Shown here piece by piece: positions 26,661 through 36,924 of a stretch of 64,000 nt of DNA; position 1 is the stretch's first letter, and the number at the start of each line of letters is the position of its first letter. The stretch is from CAWBNS01 sp964445105 (GTDB taxonomy: Bacteria; Chlamydiota; Chlamydiia; Chlamydiales; JAJFMA01). The notes under the pieces were generated by a model. The model saw nothing but the letters and a program-made list of their open reading frames with translations. It was not told the origin of the DNA and ran no database searches. The stretch covers positions 18,534-82,533 of the forward strand of contig CAYUJS010000002.1 of the NCBI GenBank assembly GCA_964445105.1. The letters are read 5' to 3'. The translations under genes and the position numbers were made by a program.

Positions 26661-28430
26661 TTAAAGAACAACACCCTTGTAGACAAGTGCTTTAGCAGGG
26701 TCGAGCGTGACCAGCTGCCCCTCCTTAAGTACTGCAAAAGCGTTACTCACTCCAATGAGAACTGGTTTCTGCCACTTGCTAGCAAGTTGCAACAAAATTT
26801 GTTCCGATAGTTCATCTTCTGGGTGGTTGGCCAGCAAAATGCCAGCAGCGCCCTTGATAAAGGGTTCGTAATTAGCGTCACAGCCTTTTACCACCAGTAT
26901 ATGTCCGCGTAACGTAAACAGCTCACGAGCCTCAGGAGCCAGGAGTAAACCAACGTTACCATAGACGCGACTGCCGGCTCCGGAGTGACCGCGCAATAGG
27001 ACATCGCCTATACTTTCTACCAGCATCATGTTCGTCGTGCCAGAAACGCCAAAGGGCGTGCCAGCCGTCACGACTACCAGGTCGCCCATACTCACCAGTT
27101 CTTGTCCGATAGCAAATTGGCTGAGCGTTTTATAGGCTTCATCGATCCCTCCAGGCGTATCGCTTTGAAAGGGCGTGACACCCCACTCAGAAGCTAGCTG
27201 ATGGTAGGTTTTGATATTGGGAGTCATCGCGACGATTGGCATACTGGGGCGCATACGTGAAAGCAAACGCGCCGTCGAACCACCTCTGGTAAAAGCGAAA
27301 ATTGCCTGAGCATTAGAACTATACGCCGTTTTCACCGCTGACATACTCACCGCCGACGGCACATCGTGGTACACCACTTGCCCGTACTGCGCAAGAAAGT
27401 TCAGGTGGGGAAAATCTACCTCGGTCTCTAGAATCACACTACGCATCACCTTTACAGCTTCTATGGGATACTTACCCACCGCTGTTTCGCCAGATAGCAT
27501 CACGGCCGAAGTACTATCTAAAATAGCGTTGGCAATGTCTGACACTTCAGCACGGGTGGGACGCGGATTCACCATCATAGATTCCAGCATCTGCGTCGCA
27601 GTAATAGAGGGTTTGCCCGCCAAGTACGCTTTGCGTATCATCATTTTCTGTAAACGCGGAACCTGGCTGATAGGCACCTCAACGCCTAGATCGCCGCGAG
27701 CAATCATGACTCCGTCAGCAACTTGGATGATGCTGTCGAAGTTCAAAACACCCTCAGCATTTTCAATCTTGGCCATGACAAGTATGTCTGGCTTACCATG
27801 CTCAGCCAAAAAGTTTTTAATCGCCAATACGTCGCTTGCCGTACGCATGAAAGAAGCTGCGACAATGTCCACATCTTGCTCGCAGCCGAATGCTAGATCA
27901 CGTTCGTCATTTGCTGTCATTGAGGGGAGATTTAGCTTTACATTGGGAATGTTAACGCCTTTGCGCCCCTTGAGCACTCCCCCATTCTCAATGCGCACCA
28001 GCACACCTTCAGGCCGCACCTGGACAACTCTGGAGGAGATATAGCCATTGTCAAACAGAATTTGAGAGCCTACCGAAACTTGATCTAGTACCTGTGGGGG
28101 CGTAATCGAAAGGCGCTTACACGACCCCTCTACGTTCTCCCTAACTATCCACAACTCATCGCCCAAGCAAAGATTCGCTTCATTTCTCGCAAGTTGGCCT
28201 ATGCGAATTTCTAGCCCTTTAGTGTCCAACATAACCGCTAGTGGCACCTGCATGCGTAGGCGAACCCGTTTTAGCAGATCTATCGTCTCGCGGTGCTCGT
28301 CTAGAGATCCATGGCTAAAATTGATCCGAGCGACATTCATGCCTGCTTTGATCAGGTCTTGAATGGCCTCTTCTGATTGAACAGATGGTCCAATAGTGCA
28401 AACGATTTTTGTGCGAATAGGCTTGGGCAT
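26661..28430 (-). CDS. pyk: Pyruvate kinase with C-terminal extension
   Basis: Last step of glycolysis, phosphoenolpyruvate plus ADP to pyruvate plus ATP. 589 residues; the core (about 1-475) has RTKIVCTIGPS, MNVARINFSHGS, VMIARGDLGVEV and KPSITATQMLESM. An additional domain of about 110 residues (GDVLLRGHSGAGSRVYGNVG to ALVYKGVVL) resembles the PEP-utiliser mobile domain appended to some bacterial pyruvate kinases; it lacks an obvious catalytic His. GGAGG lies 5 bases before the ATG. In Chlamydia pyk is also beside uvrA, as here, although separated by decayed DNA. Confidence 0.95.
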   Translation of the reverse strand: MPKPIRTKIVCTIGPSVQSEEAIQDLIKAGMNVARINFSHGSLDEHRETIDLLKRVRLRMQVPLAVMLDTKGLEIRIGQLARNEANLCLGDELWIVRENVEGSCKRLSITPPQVLDQVSVGSQILFDNGYISSRVVQVRPEGVLVRIENGGVLKGRKGVNIPNVKLNLPSMTANDERDLAFGCEQDVDIVAASFMRTASDVLAIKNFLAEHGKPDILVMAKIENAEGVLNFDSIIQVADGVMIARGDLGVEVPISQVPRLQKMMIRKAYLAGKPSITATQMLESMMVNPRPTRAEVSDIANAILDSTSAVMLSGETAVGKYPIEAVKVMRSVILETEVDFPHLNFLAQYGQVVYHDVPSAVSMSAVKTAYSSNAQAIFAFTRGGSTARLLSRMRPSMPIVAMTPNIKTYHQLASEWGVTPFQSDTPGGIDEAYKTLSQFAIGQELVSMGDLVVVTAGTPFGVSGTTNMMLVESIGDVLLRGHSGAGSRVYGNVGLLLAPEARELFTLRGHILVVKGCDANYEPFIKGAAGILLANHPEDELSEQILLQLASKWQKPVLIGVSNAFAVLKEGQLVTLDPAKALVYKGVVL

Positions 28431-28509
28431 AATATCCTCCAGTACTAACGTGCAACGGGAAGATCGATTTTCTCAAGGAGAAATTGCAGTTTCTGCTAAA
28501 CTGCCCTTT

Positions 28510-29052
28510 ATGAAGATACTCCTTGCCTTTTTATTATGTCTTTGTGAGGCCCCCTGCCAGGCAGAAATCATGTGGGTTTCAGGCTCATGGTGGCCAGCCG
28601 GTGTGCCAGACAGCACCCAAAAGCTCCTCGAGCGACGCTTCAAAACCGTTGCCGAAGTGCGCCGGTACGAGGTTGACATGGCCTCTGGTAACGCGGTTCT
28701 TTACTGGAAACCCAACGCGAAGTACTCCGACAAGATCGTCAGAAGTATCTTCGCCTGGTCGGGGATCACTAGCTATGAATCGAGAATTAAAGCGCGCGGG
28801 GTTATTGAAGTAAAGGGACGGCAGCTCTACTTGGTTTCCCTTGGCGATGGCACCGAATTTCCCCTCTATAGCCAAAATAGCGACGCCCAGCTCAGGCCCG
28901 TCCTGCAACAGCATGAGCTGGAGCCTCTGATAAAAGCCCGGCTAGAAAGTGCCGCTAGCAACCACGAGTTAATCACTATCCAAGGGCTTCTTTTCACTTC
29001 GCTACGCCCGCCCGTTGGGATTGCTGTCGAGCAGGTCACGTCCGACGAATAG
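28510..29052 (+). CDS. Secreted hypothetical protein
   Basis: From ATG 28510 the protein starts MKILLAFLLCLCEAPCQAE, a clear signal peptide with cleavage near CQA-E, leaving about 163 mature residues. The frame is open to 28396, but the preceding residues would block the signal. No family is recognised. The mature part begins MWVSGSWWPAGVP and is rich in beta-type sequence (GVIEVKGRQLYLVSLGDGTE). It is transcribed divergently from pyk (80-base gap). An AAGGAG lies 28 bases upstream of the ATG, too far to be its site. Confidence 0.7.
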   Translation: MKILLAFLLCLCEAPCQAEIMWVSGSWWPAGVPDSTQKLLERRFKTVAEVRRYEVDMASGNAVLYWKPNAKYSDKIVRSIFAWSGITSYESRIKARGVIEVKGRQLYLVSLGDGTEFPLYSQNSDAQLRPVLQQHELEPLIKARLESAASNHELITIQGLLFTSLRPPVGIAVEQVTSDE

Positions 29053-29774
29053 ATGGGCGTTAAATCAGTCTGCAATGCAAGCCATATGGAAATGTGCTAT
29101 TTTTGTCAGCCTCCCAGCATCTATCCAAGCACCATTCCGCGCCGCCAAGTTCTTCTGCTGAGCAGCAAGACTTGCTATCTCGTGAGGCTCGGCAATTGAG
29201 ACGAACAGTCTTTCTGCTTCAAGCAGTTGACTATGTTTTTAATCCAAGAAATCACTTGACATCCAGCCCAAAATCGCCGAAGTCCACACGCACAGAACCG
29301 ATTTATGTCCAAGGCTTGCGCAATTAAGTTATTGTCTTTGGCCAAGCGCATATTCAGATCAGTATCTTTAACAAAAGTAAATCCTAGCTGCTCATCTCCC
29401 CTCTACTCCTCATAGTAGCCATGCAATCCGCCGTTGAAACGCACCCTTCATGAGACTGTTTGCAAGCACTGATTGGTCTCGTTACCTAAAGAACTGGTAT
29501 CTTGTTTCCGTTCTTCAACGCGACATGGAAGAACTTATCTTGAGGGGCACGAGATTTTTGGCCCGGCTCTAAAACGACATAATTCACCTCATAGGAATCC
29601 AAAGGGTGGCTTACATAAAACTCGAATTGTTGTTTTATGGGATCCCTATTCGCTCTATAACCTGGTATTAGGCCCGTGGAGAAGGCGATCCTCCTCCTGT
29701 TTTATTAACTCTTCAATAAAACGTGCATCCGACTGCTGATCCTCTGGGCTCATGGCGTCCTCTAGATAACGCAC
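29053..29774. other. Decayed intergenic DNA
   Basis: About 720 bases without a convincing gene. Open frames on both strands are short and show no family resemblance. On the minus strand, after the XRE relic, a frame starting at 29753 reads MSPEDQQSDARFIEELIKQE then breaks at several stops, consistent with a second decayed gene downstream of the regulator. Its identity is not recognisable. Confidence 0.45.
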
Positions 29775-30047
29775 TTACCTTTCGGCTACTTTTCTTGCTT
29801 GTTTACGTCTGATAGCTTCAATAGAATCTTGTAAAAGAGGGGTAACCACGAGATCCCACTCAAAAGCACTTAAAATTTTATTTAATGTGGAAAGGCTTAC
29901 GCTCGCCATCCCCTGTTCGAATCGAAAAACTGTAGACTGTGGGATCTCAGATCGCTTTGCTAATGTTTTTTGCGATATCGCTACTCAAAGAAGCGCTCCA
30001 ATGGCAAGGCCTCGAACAGCTAGTTTTGTTTGCCGTGTCGCTTGCAT
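29775..30047 (-). pseudogene. XRE-family helix-turn-helix regulator, broken by one stop codon
   Basis: The minus-strand frame from ATG 30047 reads QTKLAVRGLAIGALL, then TGA at 29987-29985, then VAISQKTLAKRSEIPQSTVF and RFEQGMASVSLSTLNKIL, ending VAER-stop at 29775. The pattern IGALLR-AI-QKTLAK-SEIPQSTVFRFEQG is the classic HTH of HipB/HigA-type antitoxins and phage repressors; the stop falls where Arg is expected, consistent with CGA to TGA. The remaining frame is intact over 91 codons. Either a recent pseudogene or, less likely, a restart product. No intact toxin gene is adjacent. Confidence 0.68.
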
Positions 30048-30208
30048 AATTTCTTCAATAACAAGTTTATCTGAAAAGGAGGCGAATTCATCGGTTAGCC
30101 TCAGCCTTATAATAGCATAAGGGCTATAAAATAGAATCTTTCTTTATGCTTATAGCGCATTGAAATGCACATAAAATATGCCATATTTACATATATTTTT
30201 GTCTGATC

Positions 30209-30232
30209 GGCGGAAACTTCCGCTGCTTTTTT
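30209..30232 (+). terminator. Possible terminator upstream of uvrA
   Basis: GCGGAA at 30209 can pair with TTCCGC ending 30223 (outer five pairs with a 4-base loop), followed after TG by CTTTTTT. It would insulate uvrA from upstream transcription. Small loop, so tentative. Confidence 0.35.
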
Positions 30233-30363
30233 AGAAGACCTGAGGGATGGCTTGCCTAGCAAATCCAACGCGGTCGGCAAACCTACTGGCGGGCCTAATT
30301 TTTAAACGAACAAACAGCAAACGCCCCAGCTAGTCCCACGCGCTAGAGTTAGGTATAAAAAGG

Positions 30364-30394
30364 TGGACATTTTAGCTTTCTTTCGGTGTATAAT
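30364..30394 (+). promoter_or_regulatory. Predicted sigma-70-type promoter of uvrA, leaderless
   Basis: TGGACA at 30364-30369 and a perfect TATAAT at 30389-30394 are separated by 19 bases. The uvrA ATG is at 30402, only 8 bases after the -10, so transcription would start at or within a base or two of the start codon. No ribosome binding site is present before the ATG. Confidence 0.5.
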
Positions 30395-30401
30395 CTCCCG
30401 T

Positions 30402-33400
30402 ATGACACAGCAACAAAACATTATTCTGAAAAAAGTGAGAGTGCATAACCTCAAGTCGGTTGATCTTGAGTTAGAGCCCAATCAACTGATCGTATTCACC
30501 GGTGTGTCGGGATCCGGAAAATCATCCCTGGCGTTCGATACTCTTTATGTCGAGGGCCAGCGACGCTATGTGGAATCCTTGTCGACCTTTGCCCGTCGCC
30601 AGATGGGCGACATGTCGCGTCCCGAGCTAGAACATGCCGAAGGCATCTCTCCCACAATTTCCATCGAACAGAAAACAGCCGGCCGCAACCCACGCTCCAC
30701 TGTGGGAACCCTCACCGAGATTTACGACTACCTCCGTGTTCTTTACGCACGTGTGGCCACGCCGCACTGTCCTGTTAGCGGCGAGCCCGTCTCTCCTCAA
30801 AGCCGCGAGAGGATCATCCGCGAAGTGCAAAGTCTCCCCAACGGCACTAAACTGACCATTCTCGCTCCGTACGCCCGCGGTAAAAAAGCCGAATTTAAAG
30901 AAGACTTTCAAGAACTTCTGCGCAAAGGATTTGTCCGAGCGCGCGTGGACGGACAGATCATTTCCTTATCCGAAGGCATCGCCCTGGACGGTAGCGTCTC
31001 GCACGATGTAGATGTGGTCATTGACCGTATTGCCCTGCAAAAGGCCAATCATTCGCGCATAGCAGAAGCACTCACACAGGCGTTAGAACTAGGAAATGGC
31101 TTATGCAGTATCTTAGAGACCGATGCAAGCAATGAACGCCTCTTTTCCATGCACGCCCATTCGCCTAAATCAGGCCTCTCTTACGGCGCCTTGGAGCCAC
31201 ACGATTTCTCTTTCAATAGCCCCGCAGGCATGTGCTCGCGCTGTAACGGTATGGGACACGTTCAAGAATTCGATCTCGACAAGATCATCGACCCAAACCT
31301 CAGCATTGCAGAAAACTGTTGTAGCGTGGGTAGCGGTTATGAAACTGTCTACTACGGAAACGTCTACGATAATCTCGCTCGCCTCTACAAATTCAGCGTC
31401 GACACACCCTGGAAAAAGCTTTCCAGTACTGCCCAACGCGTTTTTCTGTACGGAATCGGGACCAAAGCTGTGCGCATGCAATTTGCCAGCAAAACGAAAG
31501 ATACAATTTGGCATGACTATGTCCACTGGAATGGCGTTTTGGCAGAGGCACACGCCAGATATCGCGATGCTAAAAGCGATAGCTATCGCAACCGTGTAGA
31601 GCAGCTCATGAGCGAACAGACCTGCCCCGACTGCGCAGGTAAGCGGTTGAAACCCTATCCGGCCGCCGCGCGCCTGGCTGGCAAAGGCATCAGTGAGCTT
31701 ACGGCCCTCACCGTCGCCGAATGTGCTGCCTTCTTCGAACGTCTGCAACTACCCGGGCAAGAGCAGATCATCGCCGAGGAGCTACTCAAAGAGATTAGCC
31801 AGAGGCTGCGCTTCCTACTGGATGTCGGTCTCCATTATCTCACGCTCGACCGCACCGCGCCCACCCTCTCAGGTGGCGAGGCGCAGCGTGTGAGACTAGC
31901 CTCTCAGATAGGCTGTGGATTAGTTGGTATCACTTATATTCTCGACGAGCCGTCTATCGGCCTCCATCCACGAGATAACGCAAAACTCATTCTCACGCTC
32001 AAGGCTCTGCGCGACAAAGGAAATACGGTCATTGTCGTCGAACACGATGCCGAAACCATGTGGGAAGCTGACCACGTCGTCGATTTCGGACCCGGTGCCG
32101 GCGTAAAGGGAGGCCACATTCTGTGCAGCGGCAAGCTCAAAGACCTCGTCGCCAATAAAAAATCGCTAACCGCCGACTATCTCACCGGCAGGAAAGAGAT
32201 CGCCGTTCCCAAAAAACGTCGCTCCGGTAGCGGTGAGAAGCTAACAATCCGCGAAGCCAGCCACCACAACCTAAAAAACATTGACGTACAAATCCCTCTG
32301 GGGATGCTAATAGCTGTCACCGGCGTCTCCGGCTCAGGCAAATCAAGCCTTATCTCAGAGACACTCTACCCTGCACTTTGCAATCAGCTCCAAGGTGGCG
32401 AACTTACCATCGGTAAATGCAAAAGTATTGAAGGCATCGACCAGATCGACAAGATTATCGCCATCGACCAAACCCCGATCGGGCGCAATCCGCGTTCCAA
32501 TCCTGCCACCTACATCAAGCTATTCGACGACATCCGCGATTTATTCACAGAGCTGCCTGAGAGCCGGGCGCGGGGATATAAGCCTGGCCGCTTTAGCTTT
32601 AACGTCAAAGAAGGCACCTGCTCACGCTGTCTCGGGCTGGGCATGGTCAAAATTGATATGGACTTTCTTGAAGCAGCCTGGATCGACTGCCCGGCGTGCA
32701 ACGGCCGACGCTTTGATCATGAAACTCTATCCGTGCTTTACAGAGGGAAAAATATCTATGACGTCCTTGAGATGGATGTCGCAGAGGCGCTAGAGTTTTT
32801 CGAGAACATCCCCTATATCCGGCATAAATTGGAAACGCTAGAGCGCGTGGGCATGGAGTACATAAAGCTGGGACAATCTTCCACCACGCTTTCTGGCGGT
32901 GAAGCCCAACGTATTAAGCTGGCTAAGGAGCTCGTGCGCCCAGCGACCGGTAAAACGATGTACATCCTCGATGAACCGACGACTGGCCTCCATTTCCACG
33001 ACATCAATCAGCTACTGGGGGTCCTCCACGCTTTTGTCGAAAGAGGCAATACTGTACTCGTCATCGAACACAACATGGACGTGGTCAAAACAGCCGATTG
33101 GGTGATCGACCTAGGTCCGGAAGGGGGCGCTGGCGGGGGACGTATCGTCGCTTGTGGTAATCCAGAGCAAATTGCCCGCATGAACACGCCTACAGGTACA
33201 GCAATCAAAGAGATCTTAGAGCATGATCCGCAAAGAAAAGTAGTAGAAGTCCTTAACCAACCGCCAAGACTCAGAGCAGCGCAGTGCGATTGCACCCACA
33301 TCGTGATTCGAGGCGCAGAACAGAACAACCTCCAGCATCTCGACCTCGAAATCCCCCGCAACAAACTAACCGTTTGCACTGGGCCCTCTGGCTCGGGGAA

Positions 33401-36119
33401 AACTAGTCTGGCCTTTGATACGGTCTATGCAGAAGGACAACGGCGTTACATTGAATCGCTCTCCCCTTACGCACGCCAGTTCGTCAAGCAGATGCCTAAG
33501 CCAAAAGTAAGCCAAATAGAGGGTCTTTCTCCCGCCATCGCCATTGAGCAGAAAACCCATGCGGGAAATCCACGTAGTACTGTGGGTACAATGACCGAAG
33601 TTTACGACTACCTCCGGCTTCTCTTCGCTCGTCTTGGCGTGGCGCACTGCCCCGAAACAGGTGAAGTCATCAAAGCCATCAGCAAAGAGCATATCGTAGA
33701 TCGCGCCCTGGCTCTTCCCAAAGGTGAAAAACTTCACTTCCTAGCGGCGCTCGAAGTGCGCAAAAATGAGTCTTTTACCGATGTCATCCAACGCTACCAG
33801 CGTCAAGGATTTCTGCGCATACGCCTCAACGGCCAATTCTACGACATCGACCAGCAAGAGCTGCCGTTCGATCGTAGAAAAAAGAACGAACTCTTCCTTG
33901 TGGTTGACCGCCTCAAAGTGGAAGATGCCGCCAAAATGCGTCTTCTAGAAGCAGTGGAAAACGCTTCACACATCGGTGGCGGTAAACTAACTATCCAACG
34001 CGAAAAAGGTCCCGATCTCTTCTTTAACCTCACTTTCGCTGTCGAAAGCACTGGCAGATCCTATCCCGAAATCACGCCTCATACCTTCTCTTTTAATACG
34101 CCAGAGGGGATGTGTTCTGATTGCGAAGGGCTCGGATTTCAATATGGAGCCAACCTTAGCCACAATCTAACCATCATGCATTGTTCCGTCAACGAACTTC
34201 TGCATTTGCTCTGCAAACAACGCCTCACCGGCCCCGCATTTGACTTCGCACGCGCTATTTTCAATCAGGAAGGCATACATCTCTATCTGCCCCTAAAAAT
34301 GATCCCCGCGCAGCACCTTAACTTCGTACTGAACGGCTCACCAACGGGAAAATGGTATACCTTAGGCAACGGCCTTAAACTCCAGTGGCAAGGCATCAAC
34401 CAAGTGCTAGCCAAAGTGGCTAAAAGCGCCAAAAAAGAGCTCAAAGAGCAGGTCATTCCAATGCTCGATGAGCATGAGTGTCCGATCTGCCATGGGTCAC
34501 GCCTCAATGCCTTAGCACGTGCAGTCACCATTAACGGTGCCAGCCTAGCTGATGTGTGCCAATGGCCTCTGGAACGCTCTCTGGAGTTTATCTCTCAGAT
34601 TCCTATACCACCGGCCGAAGGCAAGGTTCTGCAAGAAGTCAAACAACAGCTACTCAATCGACTAGGTTTCTTGGACGAAGTGGGGCTCTCTTACTTAGCT
34701 CTAAACCGTCGTGCACCTACCTTGAGCGGGGGCGAATCACAACGCATCCGGCTCGCCCGGCAGCTCGGTAGCGGCCTGACAGGGGTATTATACGTGCTCG
34801 ACGAACCGACAATTGGTCTTCACCCACGCGATAACCACCGCCTCAACCAAGCGTTAAGCCGTCTACAGAAACTCGGCAACACGCTTCTCATGGTTGAGCA
34901 TGACCCCATGACCGTCCAGACCGCCGATTATCTCCTTGATTTTGGGCCCCAATCGGGCAGGCACGGCGGCCATATCACTGCGAGAGGTACGCTCAAGCAG
35001 GTACAACTAAACGAGAACTCGTTAACCGGTGCCTATCTGTCAGGTAGACGAGCCATCTCCTGCCCCGCCAAACGCCGCGCACCTACCAAGGCAAAAATCA
35101 CCGTGCAAAACGCCTGTAAGCACAATCTAAAAGCCCTTAACGTGCAAATTCCCCTCAGTTTAATGGTCGCCTTTACAGGTGTCTCTGGCTCAGGGAAATC
35201 TACGTTGCTGCACCAAGTCCTCTTACCAGCTTGCGAGCGCCACGTGGGCCAGGCAGGTCCCATTACCATTGAAGGCGCTAAAATAACTGGCCTACAGCAC
35301 GTCACGAAGGTGGTGGCTGTCGACCAGAATCCAATTGGGCGCACAAGCCGCTCCGACATAGCCACCTACACGGATGTGCTGACACCGCTACGCAATCTGT
35401 TTGCCTTGCTACCGGCAGCCAAAATCAAAGGCCTGCAGGCCAAACACTTCAGCTATAACCACCGCAAAGGCATGTGCAGCGCTTGCTGGGGGCTGGGCTA
35501 CCGCAGGGTAGAGATGCATTTTCTACCCGACGTAAGGGTGGTATGCCACGAATGCCACGGCCTGCGCCTCAATCCCCTTAGCCTGGAAGTCTGCTATCAG
35601 GAAAAAAACCTAGGGCAATGGCTGGAATGCACCGTAGAGGAGCTAGCGGTGCACTTCGCCCACCACCGCGCACTCAAGCGTCTGCTGGATACGCTCATCT
35701 CGGTAGGGCTCGGCTATCTTAAGTTAAATCAAGAGATGGTTAGCTTGTCCGGTGGAGAAGCTCAGCGCATCAAACTCAGCCGGGATCTGGCAAAACGCTC
35801 CGCGGGTCCAACCCTGTACCTGCTGGACGAGCCCAGCACAGGTTTACACAGCGAAGATATCCAAAAACTTCTACTCGTCTTGCACCGCTTAGTCGACCAA
35901 GGACACTCCGTCATCTACATCGAGCACCAGGCCGACATGATTCTCAATGCCGACCACGTCATCGACCTGGGACCCGATGCAGGGGACAAGGGTGGGGAAA
36001 TCGTCTTCCAAGGCACGCCAGAGGAGCTAGTAAAATGCAAAGAGTCCCTCACAGGAAAATTTCTGACGCACGCAGCAGCGGCTCCTGCTAAAAAAAGAGG
36101 CCGTGCCAGCGAGGGCTGA
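30402..36119 (+). CDS. uvrA: Excinuclease UvrA, chlamydial double-length fusion
   Basis: DNA damage sensor of nucleotide excision repair. About 1905 residues from ATG 30402 ([20 protein letters not shown]), twice the usual length because two complete UvrA copies are fused. Four Walker A loops are seen: [39 protein letters not shown] and [13 protein letters not shown]. Each has a matching LSGGE signature and DEP(S/T) Walker B. Zinc-finger cysteine pairs ([56 protein letters not shown]) occur in both halves. The first half ends near residue 990. The last 15 residues ([15 protein letters not shown]) are encoded by repeat copy F. Confidence 0.96.
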   Translation: MTQQQNIILKKVRVHNLKSVDLELEPNQLIVFTGVSGSGKSSLAFDTLYVEGQRRYVESLSTFARRQMGDMSRPELEHAEGISPTISIEQKTAGRNPRSTVGTLTEIYDYLRVLYARVATPHCPVSGEPVSPQSRERIIREVQSLPNGTKLTILAPYARGKKAEFKEDFQELLRKGFVRARVDGQIISLSEGIALDGSVSHDVDVVIDRIALQKANHSRIAEALTQALELGNGLCSILETDASNERLFSMHAHSPKSGLSYGALEPHDFSFNSPAGMCSRCNGMGHVQEFDLDKIIDPNLSIAENCCSVGSGYETVYYGNVYDNLARLYKFSVDTPWKKLSSTAQRVFLYGIGTKAVRMQFASKTKDTIWHDYVHWNGVLAEAHARYRDAKSDSYRNRVEQLMSEQTCPDCAGKRLKPYPAAARLAGKGISELTALTVAECAAFFERLQLPGQEQIIAEELLKEISQRLRFLLDVGLHYLTLDRTAPTLSGGEAQRVRLASQIGCGLVGITYILDEPSIGLHPRDNAKLILTLKALRDKGNTVIVVEHDAETMWEADHVVDFGPGAGVKGGHILCSGKLKDLVANKKSLTADYLTGRKEIAVPKKRRSGSGEKLTIREASHHNLKNIDVQIPLGMLIAVTGVSGSGKSSLISETLYPALCNQLQGGELTIGKCKSIEGIDQIDKIIAIDQTPIGRNPRSNPATYIKLFDDIRDLFTELPESRARGYKPGRFSFNVKEGTCSRCLGLGMVKIDMDFLEAAWIDCPACNGRRFDHETLSVLYRGKNIYDVLEMDVAEALEFFENIPYIRHKLETLERVGMEYIKLGQSSTTLSGGEAQRIKLAKELVRPATGKTMYILDEPTTGLHFHDINQLLGVLHAFVERGNTVLVIEHNMDVVKTADWVIDLGPEGGAGGGRIVACGNPEQIARMNTPTGTAIKEILEHDPQRKVVEVLNQPPRLRAAQCDCTHIVIRGAEQNNLQHLDLEIPRNKLTVCTGPSGSGKTSLAFDTVYAEGQRRYIESLSPYARQFVKQMPKPKVSQIEGLSPAIAIEQKTHAGNPRSTVGTMTEVYDYLRLLFARLGVAHCPETGEVIKAISKEHIVDRALALPKGEKLHFLAALEVRKNESFTDVIQRYQRQGFLRIRLNGQFYDIDQQELPFDRRKKNELFLVVDRLKVEDAAKMRLLEAVENASHIGGGKLTIQREKGPDLFFNLTFAVESTGRSYPEITPHTFSFNTPEGMCSDCEGLGFQYGANLSHNLTIMHCSVNELLHLLCKQRLTGPAFDFARAIFNQEGIHLYLPLKMIPAQHLNFVLNGSPTGKWYTLGNGLKLQWQGINQVLAKVAKSAKKELKEQVIPMLDEHECPICHGSRLNALARAVTINGASLADVCQWPLERSLEFISQIPIPPAEGKVLQEVKQQLLNRLGFLDEVGLSYLALNRRAPTLSGGESQRIRLARQLGSGLTGVLYVLDEPTIGLHPRDNHRLNQALSRLQKLGNTLLMVEHDPMTVQTADYLLDFGPQSGRHGGHITARGTLKQVQLNENSLTGAYLSGRRAISCPAKRRAPTKAKITVQNACKHNLKALNVQIPLSLMVAFTGVSGSGKSTLLHQVLLPACERHVGQAGPITIEGAKITGLQHVTKVVAVDQNPIGRTSRSDIATYTDVLTPLRNLFALLPAAKIKGLQAKHFSYNHRKGMCSACWGLGYRRVEMHFLPDVRVVCHECHGLRLNPLSLEVCYQEKNLGQWLECTVEELAVHFAHHRALKRLLDTLISVGLGYLKLNQEMVSLSGGEAQRIKLSRDLAKRSAGPTLYLLDEPSTGLHSEDIQKLLLVLHRLVDQGHSVIYIEHQADMILNADHVIDLGPDAGDKGGEIVFQGTPEELVKCKESLTGKFLTHAAAAPAKKRGRASEG

Positions 36120-36136
36120 CAGCAGCCTTTGCTTAC
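36072..36136. repeat. Dispersed inverted-end repeat, copy F (half element inside uvrA)
   Basis: GCAGCAGCGGCTCCTGCTAA and onward through GCGAGGGCTGACAGCAGCC to about 36136. Read on the minus strand it matches the right half of copies A, D and E, including AGCCCTCGCTG and CTTTTTTTAGCAGGAGC. It covers the uvrA stop codon. The opposite end is absent. Confidence 0.72.
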
Positions 36137-36153
36137 GGATACTGATATAAAGT

Positions 36154-36918
36154 TTAAATCGTGCTCGCTCTCAGCTCTAAGAACGCCATGCGTTTTATCC
36201 TGAGATCGACCACTACGTCCCCCTTCAGAATATCCTTAAGCAAGCTATACCTCCGCACTCCATCTTCCCATCCATCTGCATCTAGCCGCAACAGATGCTC
36301 TGCGCCCTCATAATCCACCGCAACCACTATCTCACGTGTCCCACAAGAAGCAGCGTTCATTTGCGACAAATCTATACGCTTTACACGCACACCTTGAGCA
36401 CCCAGCCGCTCAGCGATGTTGGCAGCCTTGGTAAATCCATCTTCATCTTTCAGATCCAAATAGAATTCAGGTAAACGCTTTGGAGTGAAAAATGGCTCGG
36501 CTGGGAAAGAAAAGCCTTTAGCATCTAATAGGGTATTGGAAAAGTTGCCCAGGTAAGCTACCGGTGTGCGCAACAAATATTTTACATATACGGTATGGGG
36601 AGGCAAGACCTTTACACTTACGCTGCCCTCGTGCACTACTGGTAAGGCAGCCAGTTTGCGGCGTGCAGCCTCCGTATCAAAAGCATAACAGTTTGTAGGT
36701 TGATCCACCGACAGGTCGAACAGCTCCTCCAGATAACCTGGGTTCAGTGCTTCTCTAGGAGCTTGCACGATGGTCGTTAGGGAGTACGCAGGACTGTGCT
36801 GACGCTCCCATTTATTTTGGCGGTAGTAGCGCCACACACCTATAGCGCTTCCCGTGACAACTGCTGCACTCAGAAGGATAAAAAACAGAGCGCGTAATAA
36901 GGGAACTCTAGGTGGCAT
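36154..36918 (-). CDS. ftsQ: Cell-division protein FtsQ-like
   Basis: Bitopic membrane protein of 254 residues. One N-terminal helix (LLRALFFILLSAAVVTGSAI), then a POTRA-like region (LEELFDLS, AARRKLAALPVVHEGSVSVK, PPHTVYVKYLLRTPVAYLG) and a beta domain with LLDAKGFSFP, the usual FtsQ/DivIB layout. It would link peptidoglycan synthesis enzymes in the division complex. It is the last gene of the mur/fts cluster, 6 bases after murC-ddl, a position in which Chlamydia also has an FtsQ-like gene. Similarity is weak in sequence but strong in context. Confidence 0.78.
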   Translation of the reverse strand: MPPRVPLLRALFFILLSAAVVTGSAIGVWRYYRQNKWERQHSPAYSLTTIVQAPREALNPGYLEELFDLSVDQPTNCYAFDTEAARRKLAALPVVHEGSVSVKVLPPHTVYVKYLLRTPVAYLGNFSNTLLDAKGFSFPAEPFFTPKRLPEFYLDLKDEDGFTKAANIAERLGAQGVRVKRIDLSQMNAASCGTREIVVAVDYEGAEHLLRLDADGWEDGVRRYSLLKDILKGDVVVDLRIKRMAFLELRASTI

Positions 36919-36924
36919 GCCGCA

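Noticed and set aside
29473..29739. Open frame of 88 codons on the plus strand
   Set aside because: Composition does not resemble coding sequence of the neighbours and the opposite strand carries decayed gene fragments.
30201..30300. Further degenerate repeat copy upstream of uvrA
   Set aside because: The CTGCTTTTTTAG resemblance is short and is better explained by the terminator-like hairpin at 30209.
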